Positions 1-5,637 of a DNA stretch of 7,993 bases are shown here, piece by piece; positions within the stretch are counted from its first letter, which is position 1; each line of letters begins with the position of its first letter. The notes beneath the pieces were generated by a model that was not told the DNA's origin, ran no database searches, and saw nothing but the letters and a program-made list of their open reading frames with translations. The position numbers and the translations under genes are program-made. Location of the stretch: assembly GCA_002256705.1 (NCBI GenBank), contig NQJI01000089.1, positions 1-7,993 on the forward strand, given 5' to 3'. The stretch is from Methylococcaceae bacterium NSM2-1 (GTDB taxonomy: Bacteria > Pseudomonadota > Gammaproteobacteria > Methylococcales > Methylomonadaceae).

Positions 1-2
1 TC

Positions 3-737
3 CTCAGTCATTCCAGCTTTGACGAAATTGAAGCCGTCGCCCTGAAACATTGGTTGGCCGACAACGGCTGGGGCGATGAGGACGTATTTTTGGATGTCGA
101 TCCCGAACGCGGCTTGGCGGTGGGAGAACGCTGGCAGGAAGCACTTCGTAAAGCAGCCGACCGTTGCGAAGCGGTCTTATTCGTCGTTTCCCCGGCCTGG
201 GCCAAATCCAAATGGTGTTTAGCCGAGTTTTTGCTTGCCAAAAACCTGCACAAACTGATTTTCTGGGTGGTTCTCAAGGAAGTACCGATAGACGAACTAC
301 CGACGGAAATGATCGCCGAATGGCAACTTTGCCAGTTAGGCTGCGATGGCCCCAAGGAAATCATTCAGTTCTCGCATCGACAACATGAACAGAAGATTCC
401 ATTCCTTGTTGACGGCCTCAAACGGCTTAAACTCGGTTTGCAGAAAGCCGGGCTCAATGCCGATTTTTTCCCCTGGCCGCCCAAACACGATCCCGATCGT
501 GAGCCATACCGTGGCTTGCAAGCACTTGACGTTTATGACGCCGCAGTATTTTTCGGCCGCGATGTGGAAATCCTGCGAGGTCTGGACGCCTTTCGCGGCA
601 TTCGCGACAGCAACGACAAAAAGCTGTTCGTCATCCTCGGCGCTTCCGGTGCCGGAAAATACTCGTTCCTGCGTGCCGGACTGATTCCCCGCCTGAAGCT
701 TTTTAAAAAAATTTTTACATCCTGGCTTGTATTATAA
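3..737 (+). pseudogene. TIR-nSTAND defence-type protein, 5'-partial and 3'-truncated remnant
   Basis: The reading frame is open at the left edge (LSHSSFDE at position 3), so the true start lies outside the window; the first in-window start-like codon, TTG 54, falls inside the TIR fold. Residues encoded by about 3-350 form a TIR domain: the LSHSS strand, VFLDVDPERGL, then SPAWAKSKWCLAEF. The Glu of WCLAE (codon 225-227) matches the catalytic glutamate of NAD-cleaving TIR domains. From about 500 an nSTAND-type NTPase begins (PYRGLQALD, FFGRDVEI, then P-loop GASGAGK at 639-659). The residue after the P-loop Lys is Tyr (TAC 660-662) where Ser or Thr is required. Similarity ends near RAGLIPRL (about 670-695); the rest is A/T-rich and stops at TAA 735. 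Proteins of this type are usually far longer, with C-terminal sensor repeats such as WD40, all absent here. Known members act in anti-phage defence by depleting NAD; activity here is unlikely. Confidence 0.8.
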
Positions 738-755
738 TAATTTTTCAACGATAAT
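727..755 (+). promoter_or_regulatory. candidate ffs promoter
   Basis: A GATAAT -10-like box (750-755, one mismatch to consensus) lies 17 bp after a weak TTGTAT -35-like box (727-732). Transcription would begin near 762, giving a leader of about 28 nt before the mature 4.5S RNA at 790, comparable to the processed leader of E. coli ffs. A second TATAAT at 733-738 overlaps the TAA stop of the TIR remnant but lacks a suitably spaced -35. This is inference from motif spacing only. Confidence 0.35.
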
Positions 756-789
756 AGCCGTCTTTTAGCCACTACGGCTGAAGCATAAT

Positions 790-899
790 GGTGATCGTGT
801 CGGTCCTCTCGCAACGATACGCTGTAAACCCCGCCAGGTCCGGAAGGAAGCAACGGTAGCAGCAGATTCGTGTGCCGGGATGTGGCTGGTACGATTACC
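790..899 (+). ncRNA. ffs: 4.5S RNA (small bacterial signal recognition particle RNA)
   Basis: This is the RNA component of the signal recognition particle; it binds Ffh and directs ribosomes making membrane proteins to FtsY. The near-invariant core GGTCCGGAAGGAAGCA (837-852) carries the GGAA tetraloop and the asymmetric internal loop that Ffh recognises. The opposite strand of the hairpin, GTGCCGGGATGTGGCTGG, follows at about 872-889. Terminal bases pair: GGTGATCGT (790-798) with ACGATTACC (891-899), including one G-U pair. That sets the ends and gives about 110 nt, close to E. coli 4.5S (114 nt). There is no T-rich terminator in the 34 bp before dnaX, so read-through into dnaX or processing from a longer transcript is likely. 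The exact mature ends are inferred from pairing. Confidence 0.95.
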
Positions 900-933
900 G
901 CCCAAATTCAGATACTACCTTTACGAGCCTGCA

Positions 934-1920
934 ATGAATTACCAGGTTCTCGCCAGAAAATGGCGTCCTCATAATTTCACAGAAGTCGTCGGACAAGAAC
1001 ATGTCGTCAAATCGTTAATCAACGCTTTGCAACATAATCGGCTTCATCATGCCTATTTATTTACCGGAACACGGGGCGTAGGCAAAACCACAATAGCCAG
1101 AATTCTAGCCAAAGCTATAAATTGCGAAAATCTCCAGGATTTTAATCCTTGCGGCGTGTGTAGCGTTTGCCGGGATCTTGATGAAGGGCGATTTCTGGAT
1201 TTAATCGAAGTTGATGCAGCATCCCGTACCAAAGTTGAAGATACCCGCGACTTACTGGACAACGCTCAATATGCTCCCAATCATGGCCGCTATAAAGTCT
1301 ATTTAATCGATGAAGTTCACATGCTGTCCGGGCATAGCTTCAATGCCTTGTTAAAAACGCTGGAAGAACCTCCTCCGCATGTAAAATTCCTGCTAGCTAC
1401 CACAGATCCGCACAAAATTCCGGTTACCGTACTGTCCCGTTGCTTGCAGTTTAATCTGAAACGATTGCTGCCGGCTCAGATTTTCACCCAGATGGAGTTC
1501 ATACTACAGCAGGAGAACATTGAATTTGAAGCCGCCGCGTTAAAATTATTGTCCCGCGCTGCTGACGGCAGCATGCGTGATGGTTTAAGCTTGCTGGATC
1601 AAGCCATCGTCTATGGCAATGGCAAAGTGACGACAGAAGATGTCAGAGCCATGCTGGGCACTGTTGCACAGCAACCGGTTGATGACATATTAATCGCTTT
1701 AGCTCAGGGCGATGCTGTGGCGATTCTGGATAAAATCAACGAAATCGCTAACAGATACTTCAGGTCCTGCATCGTGTCGCATTGGTTCAACAAATACCTA
1801 CGGCAGTTGATCATGATTTTGATGGTGACATGCTTGCGGCATTGTCCTCCCTGCTTACCCCTGAAGATGTTCAGCTTTTTTATCAGATTGGTCTGGTGGG
1901 ACAAAAAGACCTCGATCTAG
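934..1920 (+). CDS. dnaX: DNA polymerase III tau/gamma subunit, N-terminal part of a frame-disrupted gene
   Basis: This is the ATPase subunit of the DNA polymerase III clamp loader. The start ATG 934 gives MNYQVLARKWRP, the usual DnaX N-terminus; an upstream in-frame ATG at 880 lies inside the 4.5S RNA and is rejected. The upstream Shine-Dalgarno is weak. Visible parts: Walker A GTRGVGKT (residues 45-52), zinc-binding Cys64/73/76/79, Walker B LIDEVH (Asp126-Glu127), sensor-1 region ATTDPHK, the SRC motif with arginine finger Arg169, and sensor-2 GSMRDGLS (Arg215). All AAA+ catalytic elements are therefore intact. Similarity to E. coli DnaX continues into domain III up to INEIANR (ends 1755). 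After that this frame encodes about 54 unrelated residues before stopping at TAG 1918-1920. The rest of DnaX continues in the -1 frame. As written it gives a 328-residue product cut short within the oligomerisation domain. Confidence 0.9.
   Translation: MNYQVLARKWRPHNFTEVVGQEHVVKSLINALQHNRLHHAYLFTGTRGVGKTTIARILAKAINCENLQDFNPCGVCSVCRDLDEGRFLDLIEVDAASRTKVEDTRDLLDNAQYAPNHGRYKVYLIDEVHMLSGHSFNALLKTLEEPPPHVKFLLATTDPHKIPVTVLSRCLQFNLKRLLPAQIFTQMEFILQQENIEFEAAALKLLSRAADGSMRDGLSLLDQAIVYGNGKVTTEDVRAMLGTVAQQPVDDILIALAQGDAVAILDKINEIANRYFRSCIVSHWFNKYLRQLIMILMVTCLRHCPPCLPLKMFSFFIRLVWWDKKTSI
1750..1760 (+). other. dnaX frame-break point (apparent deletion of about 31 nt)
   Basis: The N-terminal frame matches E. 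coli DnaX up to NEIANR (last codon AGA 1753-1755). The C-terminal frame matches from ILQVLHR (first codon ATA 1755-1757). In E. coli ten residues, GIEWEALLVE, lie between these points. The junction here therefore lacks about 31 nt, which also accounts for the -1 change of frame. Whether this is a true mutation or a sequencing/assembly error cannot be told from the sequence. Confidence 0.75.
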
Positions 1921-2474
1921 CGCCGGATCCCCGTAGTGGTTTTGAAATGGTCATGTTACGCATGCTGACATTTAAACCCGTATCGCTGGAACAAAACGCT
2001 GTCAAACCGGTTCAAATCCAGCAGATTGCTGCTAAACCTCAAATAAAAACGCCTCAACCTGATGTGGGGACAGTGCATCGCAACGAATCTACTGTTGATG
2101 CCGGCGAGTGTGATTGGCTTTCAATGATTGTCGCAATGAAGCTTACTGGGCCGACCCGAGAGTTCGCCAATAATTGTGTGCTGGAAAATATTGATGATAA
2201 AGTCTGCACCTTGATAGTAGACCCGGATTTTATCAGAGGCACCCGGGCAGAAGAAACCTTACAAAAAGCATTACAGGCCTATCGGGGTACACCGCTTAAG
2301 CTGGTCATAAAGGCTAAAAAAACCACGCAGGATACACCAGCCGTTCAATTGACTAAAGAGCGCGAAGATAAACAGCAAGCAGCTGTTGAGGCCATTAATT
2401 CAGATCATAACATTCTGGCTTTAAAAGACCATTTTGATGCGCGGGTTATGCCCGGCACCATAGAGCCCGTATAA
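1752..2474 (+). CDS. dnaX: DNA polymerase III tau subunit, C-terminal part of the frame-disrupted gene
   Basis: This is the downstream continuation of dnaX in the frame one base behind the N-terminal part; a TAA at 1749-1751 closes the frame upstream. Recognisable similarity begins at ILQVLHRVALVQQ (from 1755), matching E. coli MLGLLHRIAMVQ. It continues through domain III (LFYQIGLVGQKDLDLAPDP, then FEMVMLRML). A short linker of roughly 40 residues follows, against well over 100 in E. coli. The last 130 or so residues match tau domain V, which contacts the polymerase alpha subunit (DWLSMIVAMKLTGPTRE, and near the end FDARVMPGTIEPV). It has no convincing start of its own; TTG 1782 is internal to a conserved helix and lacks a Shine-Dalgarno. 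With the N-terminal part the full protein would be about 520 residues. It ends 18 bp before ybaB. Confidence 0.88.
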   Translation, partial: QILQVLHRVALVQQIPTAVDHDFDGDMLAALSSLLTPEDVQLFYQIGLVGQKDLDLAPDPRSGFEMVMLRMLTFKPVSLEQNAVKPVQIQQIAAKPQIKTPQPDVGTVHRNESTVDAGECDWLSMIVAMKLTGPTREFANNCVLENIDDKVCTLIVDPDFIRGTRAEETLQKALQAYRGTPLKLVIKAKKTTQDTPAVQLTKEREDKQQAAVEAINSDHNILALKDHFDARVMPGTIEPV

Positions 2475-2480
2475 CACTAG

Positions 2481-2486
2481 AGAGGA
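2481..2486 (+). promoter_or_regulatory. ybaB ribosome binding site
   Basis: AGAGGA is followed by six A residues and then ATG 2493. It is one of the clearest Shine-Dalgarno sequences in the dnaX-ybaB-recR block. Confidence 0.7.
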
Positions 2487-2492
2487 AAAAAA

Positions 2493-2816
2493 ATGAAAAA
2501 TGCATTAGGCAATATTATGCAGCAAGCCCAAAAAATGCAGGAAGACCTGAAGAAAGCACAGGAAGAACTGGCTCTGATGCAAGTTCAGGGGGAATCCGGC
2601 GGCGGTTTAGTGACTATCGTGATGACCGGTAAACGCGAAGCCAGAAAAGTAACTATTGATGATTCATTACTGGGTGAAGATAAAGACATGCTCGAAGACC
2701 TGGTTGCTGCGGCCATTAATGATGCCGTCAATAAAGTAGCCAAAATGAAAAAAGAAAAAATGTCTGATATAACCTCCGGAATTCCTTTGCCTCCCGGATT
2801 CAAACTGCCTTTTTAA
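2493..2816 (+). CDS. ybaB: YbaB/EbfC family nucleoid-associated protein
   Basis: This is a small cytoplasmic DNA-binding protein; the family forms tweezer-like dimers and coats the nucleoid. It has 107 residues, the normal family length. The N-terminal third is a long charged helix rich in Gln, Lys and Glu ([17 protein letters not shown]). Next come the glycine-rich turn GESGGG and a beta strand with the typical [17 protein letters not shown]. It ends with the conserved [13 protein letters not shown]. The start ATG 2493 is supported by AGAGGA six bases upstream. It lies between dnaX (18 bp gap) and recR (1 bp gap), the same order as in E. coli, so co-transcription is expected. Nothing is unusual in the protein. 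Identification is by strong resemblance to E. coli YbaB. Confidence 0.96.
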   Translation: MKNALGNIMQQAQKMQEDLKKAQEELALMQVQGESGGGLVTIVMTGKREARKVTIDDSLLGEDKDMLEDLVAAAINDAVNKVAKMKKEKMSDITSGIPLPPGFKLPF

Positions 2817-2817
2817 T

Positions 2818-3417
2818 ATGCAAAAGAAAGGCTTATTAGGGCAATTGATACAAAATTTATGTTGCTTGCCAGGGGTTGGTCCAAAAACGGCGCAACGCAT
2901 GGCATTCTATCTACTCCAGCGCGATCGCAATGGCGCAAAAACGCTGGCCGAAACACTGCTACATGCAATCGATAACATTGGCCATTGCCAGCAGTGCCGC
3001 ACACTTACTGAACACTCTCTTTGTGAAATCTGTGCCGACAACTCAAGAGATAACGCCCTCATTTGCATAGTTGAAAGTCCCGCTGATGTCTGGATTGTCG
3101 ATCAGGCAACTGTGTTCAAAGGACGCTATTTTGTGTTGCATGGGCGATTATCGCCGCTGGATGGCATAGGCCCTGATGAACTTGGCCTGAATTTACTGGA
3201 ACAACGCCTGGCAACGGGTACCATTAAAGAGCTGATTCTGGCCACCAATTCAACAGTGGAAGGTGAAGCAACCGCCTATTTCATTGGCGAGATAGCCAGA
3301 AAACATCAGGTACAGGCCAGCAGAATTGCGCATGGCGTACCTATGGGGGGTGAACTTGAGTTTATTGATAGTGGCACCCTATCACATGCATTTAATGGAC
3401 GAAAAATGATTTTGTAG
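2818..3417 (+). CDS. recR: recombination mediator protein RecR
   Basis: With RecO and RecF, RecR loads RecA onto SSB-coated single-stranded DNA during gap repair. Its 199 residues match the usual length (201 in E. coli). Domains in order: helix-hairpin-helix [15 protein letters not shown] (residues 16-30); a four-Cys zinc finger (Cys57, Cys60, Cys69, Cys72); a Toprim domain from about 81 to 176 with the signatures VESPAD and [10 protein letters not shown], followed by [11 protein letters not shown]; then the C-terminal [12 protein letters not shown] and TLSHAFNGR. The start ATG 2818 is one base after the ybaB stop and has no Shine-Dalgarno of its own, which suggests translational coupling to ybaB. 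It is the last gene of the block: 105 bp without a clear terminator separate it from hinT. All key residues are present. Confidence 0.97.
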   Translation: MQKKGLLGQLIQNLCCLPGVGPKTAQRMAFYLLQRDRNGAKTLAETLLHAIDNIGHCQQCRTLTEHSLCEICADNSRDNALICIVESPADVWIVDQATVFKGRYFVLHGRLSPLDGIGPDELGLNLLEQRLATGTIKELILATNSTVEGEATAYFIGEIARKHQVQASRIAHGVPMGGELEFIDSGTLSHAFNGRKMIL

Positions 3418-3510
3418 GTTACGTCATCCTAACCCGGCCAACATTGATTTTCCGCTGTGTGATCGTTCAAAATATAAAAGAAAATCCAATCGATCAGGTC
3501 AATAGATTAT

Positions 3511-3515
3511 AGGAG
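3511..3515 (+). promoter_or_regulatory. hinT ribosome binding site
   Basis: AGGAG lies seven bases before ATG 3523 and is a good Shine-Dalgarno. The 105 bp between recR and hinT has an A/T-rich TATAAA at 3473-3478 but no matching -35 box, so no promoter is called. Confidence 0.7.
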
Positions 3516-3522
3516 TGAAAAT

Positions 3523-3861
3523 ATGACTCATTGTTTGTTTTGCAAAATGGTTGCAGGTGTTATTAAACCGGATGTGGTTTTTGAGGATGATACTGTTCTG
3601 GCATTCAAAGACATTAATCCTCAAGCCCCTGTACATATTCTTATTATCCCCAAGGTCCATATTGCCACCTTGAACGATCTGGATGATACCTTGCTGGCTG
3701 GTCAATTACTACAAACCGCAGTAAAGTTGGCTAAACTGGAAGGATTGTCTGAAGATGGCTATAGAACTGTGTTTAACTGTAACAAAAAAGGCGGACAGGA
3801 AGTTTATCATCTGCATTTGCATTTACTGGGTGGCCGACAAATGACTTGGCCGCCGGGTTAG
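3523..3861 (+). CDS. hinT: histidine triad (HIT) nucleotide-binding hydrolase, HinT type
   Basis: Members of this family hydrolyse nucleoside phosphoramidates such as AMP-lysine and are cytoplasmic dimers. The 112-residue protein has the usual HinT length. It begins MTHCLFCKMV, with the Cys-x2-Cys pair (Cys4, Cys7) common in bacterial HIT proteins. The substrate-binding strands follow: VVFEDDTVLAFKDINPQAPVH, broken at VLAFKD, then ILIIPKVHI. The signature HLHLHLLGG carries the triad His96, His98 and His100, where the middle histidine normally acts as nucleophile. It ends with the typical RQMTWPPG. The start ATG 3523 has AGGAG seven bases upstream. It stands alone between recR (105 bp away) and the convergent yheT-like gene. 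The substrate in this organism is unknown. Confidence 0.95.
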   Translation: MTHCLFCKMVAGVIKPDVVFEDDTVLAFKDINPQAPVHILIIPKVHIATLNDLDDTLLAGQLLQTAVKLAKLEGLSEDGYRTVFNCNKKGGQEVYHLHLHLLGGRQMTWPPG

Positions 3862-3997
3862 GTTAGGGAATTTAATAATTAGTTAGATAGATTAGGCTCT
3901 CATCGCATATCTTTTTGCTAGCATTCCGTCCACACTTAACAAAATTATTGTTTTCATCGTGCGTAAAATGAAGCGCAGCAGGATAGACGCAGATAGT

Positions 3998-5011
3998 TCA
4001 ACCAGGACTAATGCAAGCAAAAGATAGATGCTGCTTTAAAAATTCCGGAATACGTTGTTCTAACCAATAGTCCGGTTTAAAAGGTATTTCGCCGGCAACA
4101 AATCCTACATGCCCTCCTCCTTGAGTAATTTCCAGATGAATACTCGATGATAGTTCGTCTAAATCAGGAAGAACTTCTTCTGTCATAAAAGGATCATCAA
4201 GTGCTTGAATCAATAACGTAGTTATCTCTATCGATTTAAGAAATTGCCGGGAACTGGAACGCTGATAATAATCTTGTACATTTTTAAATCCATGCAATCT
4301 TGCTACTACACGGTCATCATATTGCCAAAATGATTTAATGCAGCTTAAATCACCTAGCTGTTCAATTTTGCAGGCCTCTTTAAGTTTACCAAGCTTTTCC
4401 AAATGCCGTTGCTTTGCCAGGACATGGTGTTTTAATTCGCGTAGTAAATTTTCACGATAGATTTTAGAAAAGCCATTATCAAGTTTTGTCGCACAGGCAC
4501 TTAATACTAGAGGAACAGAAACGGCTATGGCAGCAAATAGAGATAACTTATTGCCTTGTTCACCTAACCATTTTAAAAGCACATTACCGCCCAACGAAAA
4601 GCCGACGGCCGCGAAAGGCGTCTCAGGTTCCCGTTGGCGTAGCGTTTGATAAAGAAAATTGATGTCTTCAGTCTCCCCTGAATGATAACACCGCGCTGAA
4701 CGGTTATATTCACCACTACAGCCCCGAAAATTTAATGCGACACTGCGAAAGCCCTCTGTTAATAAAGCGATCTGTAAGCCTTTGATGTAGCCTGATTGAG
4801 AACTGCCTGTTAAGCCATGTAATAAAATTATTAACGGTTGATTGCCTTCTCCGCACCAATCTATATCAATAAAATCATTATCGGGTGTTATTAAACGTTC
4901 ACGTCGTGACCCTGGTGGCGGTGACATTTTTCTCATTAAAGCAGGGTATAACGTTTGTAAATGGGCATTATTTAACCACCAGGCTGGCTTAAATGTCGTT
5001 TTTATTAACAT
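3998..5011 (-). CDS. yheT: YheT family alpha/beta hydrolase
   Basis: This is a probable esterase of unknown physiological substrate, closely resembling E. coli YheT in order and content (337 residues against 340). Visible motifs: NNAHLQTLYP near the N-terminus; LLHGLTGSSQSGY (oxyanion-hole region, about 64-75); LNFRGCSGEYNR and YHSGETED (93-116); nucleophile elbow GFSLGGN with Ser139; the acid region ALDDPFM (Asp272/Asp273); and the catalytic His in GGGHVGFV (His301). The triad is complete. There is no signal peptide, so it is cytoplasmic or peripheral. The start ATG (5009-5011) has only an A/T-rich leader with no strong Shine-Dalgarno, but the N-terminus aligns well. It converges with hinT, with 136 bp between the stops. 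It is visibly more A/T-rich than cstA. Confidence 0.93.
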   Translation of the reverse strand: MLIKTTFKPAWWLNNAHLQTLYPALMRKMSPPPGSRRERLITPDNDFIDIDWCGEGNQPLIILLHGLTGSSQSGYIKGLQIALLTEGFRSVALNFRGCSGEYNRSARCYHSGETEDINFLYQTLRQREPETPFAAVGFSLGGNVLLKWLGEQGNKLSLFAAIAVSVPLVLSACATKLDNGFSKIYRENLLRELKHHVLAKQRHLEKLGKLKEACKIEQLGDLSCIKSFWQYDDRVVARLHGFKNVQDYYQRSSSRQFLKSIEITTLLIQALDDPFMTEEVLPDLDELSSSIHLEITQGGGHVGFVAGEIPFKPDYWLEQRIPEFLKQHLSFACISPG

Positions 5012-5097
5012 AAAATTATTTAGTGTGAAAACTTAAAAAATACTTAAGTAGGGTTTCGGGTAGAAATTCAAAAGCTCTGCCACTTTCAAGTCGCGCC

Positions 5098-5310
5098 TTA
5101 ATATGCTTCAAAATGAGTATTCAGCCGAGTTTTAAGGTTTCTAATCTGTCTCTTATAGCGGTCGCGCTCGGGTTCGATACAAGCCTCCCCTCGTAAAGGG
5201 CGAGCTTCAAAGCGAGTACATGACTGCTCTATAGAATGCAGATAAGCGCCGCTATAATACCGGTTTTTTCGACATATAACGCAACCTGAGAGACGAAATT
5301 TGGCTTTCAA
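5098..5310 (-). CDS. hypothetical small basic protein, doubtful
   Basis: I do not recognise this ORF. It encodes 70 residues with a possible TTG start. There is a Cys-x2-Cys near the N-terminus (CVICRKN), then a strongly charged C-terminal half (RFEARPLRGEA, then PERDRYKRQIRNLKTRL) that could form an amphipathic helix. No Shine-Dalgarno is visible. Its 5' part runs through the inverted repeat at 5243-5334. It may be a chance ORF or the tail of a decayed gene; the composition of the last 40 residues is more protein-like than the first 30. Confidence 0.2.
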   Translation of the reverse strand: MKAKFRLSGCVICRKNRYYSGAYLHSIEQSCTRFEARPLRGEACIEPERDRYKRQIRNLKTRLNTHFEAY

Positions 5311-5334
5311 AACACGGTATAATAGCAGCAGTTA
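5243..5334. repeat. 26-bp imperfect inverted repeat, about 92 bp end to end
   Basis: The left arm (5243-5268) and the reverse complement of the right arm (5309-5334) agree at 20 of 26 positions, with a 40-bp spacer. Each arm carries a TATAAT on the + strand (5253-5258 and 5318-5323). No flanking target-site duplication is evident. It could be a MITE-like remnant, a long hairpin in a transcript, or paired operator/promoter half-sites. Confidence 0.5.
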
Positions 5335-5637
5335 AAAACAGCTTACGGTACAGCGTGCTTGACAGTCTATAACATAGACCTTGAAGCGACGGCTAAAAAA
5401 CTCCAGGCTCTTCCATCGCGGGATAATAACTTGTCGCCTACGCTGCGATCTACCCAAGGCATTATTTCTGGATACATCAATTATTTTAACCCAGCCTATC
5501 AAGCTGTCTTTCAACTCCAAAAACCAGCATTTCAATGCACGAATACCGTCATTGACGATAATCCTATGGTAATGCAGCTATTTTTCAGGATAATTGCCTC
5601 AGTCTTACAATTGAAATAAAAACAAATAAAATGAATC

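Larger units (their letters stand above)
5012..5637. other. 626-bp intergenic region between yheT and cstA
   Basis: No recognisable gene was found. The region separates divergently transcribed yheT and cstA, so it should hold both promoters. Promoter-like pieces: TATAAT at 5253-5258 and 5318-5323, and perfect TTGACA at 5359-5364. None has a well-spaced partner box. It also holds a 26-bp imperfect inverted repeat (listed separately) and a small nested palindrome at 5166-5205 (GCTCG/CGAGC around CCCT/AGGG). Two doubtful ORFs of 86 codons (5359-5619, +, TTG start, no Shine-Dalgarno, no recognisable motif) and 70 codons (5098-5310, -) are present. The length is unusual for this otherwise compact stretch. 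Confidence 0.6.

Noticed and set aside
696..701. HindIII site (AAGCTT) where TIR-nSTAND similarity fades, suggesting a cloning chimera
   Set aside because: A six-base site in A/T-rich DNA is easily met by chance, and nothing else suggests a cloned insert.
880..933. N-terminal extension of DnaX from ATG 880
   Set aside because: It overlaps the 3' strand of the 4.5S RNA, and the extra 18 residues are not part of the DnaX N-terminus; ATG 934 aligns with E. coli.
1752..1920. Programmed -1 frameshift as an explanation for the split dnaX
   Set aside because: The frame change has the right direction, but no slippery heptamer lies at the junction, and about ten conserved residues are missing there. 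Slippage alone would not remove residues.
2316..2322. A7 run as a gamma-producing slippage site in dnaX
   Set aside because: A -1 slip here meets a stop at 2354-2356, but this only trims the end of domain V. It is not at the position used in E. coli, and there is no supporting hairpin.
3938..3952. AACAA/TTGTT hairpin between hinT and yheT as a bidirectional terminator
   Set aside because: The stem is only five weak A/T-rich pairs with no clear T-run.
5166..5205. tRNA-like T-loop (GGTTCGATAC) with a nearby nested palindrome
   Set aside because: The five bases on either side of the TTCGATA loop do not pair, and no acceptor or anticodon arm can be built. The palindrome has no T-tract, so it is not a terminator.
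5359..5619. 86-codon + strand ORF beginning at a TTG upstream of cstA
   Set aside because: It starts with the TTG of a TTGACA, lacks a Shine-Dalgarno, and its residues show no recognisable domain. Kept only as part of the intergenic description.
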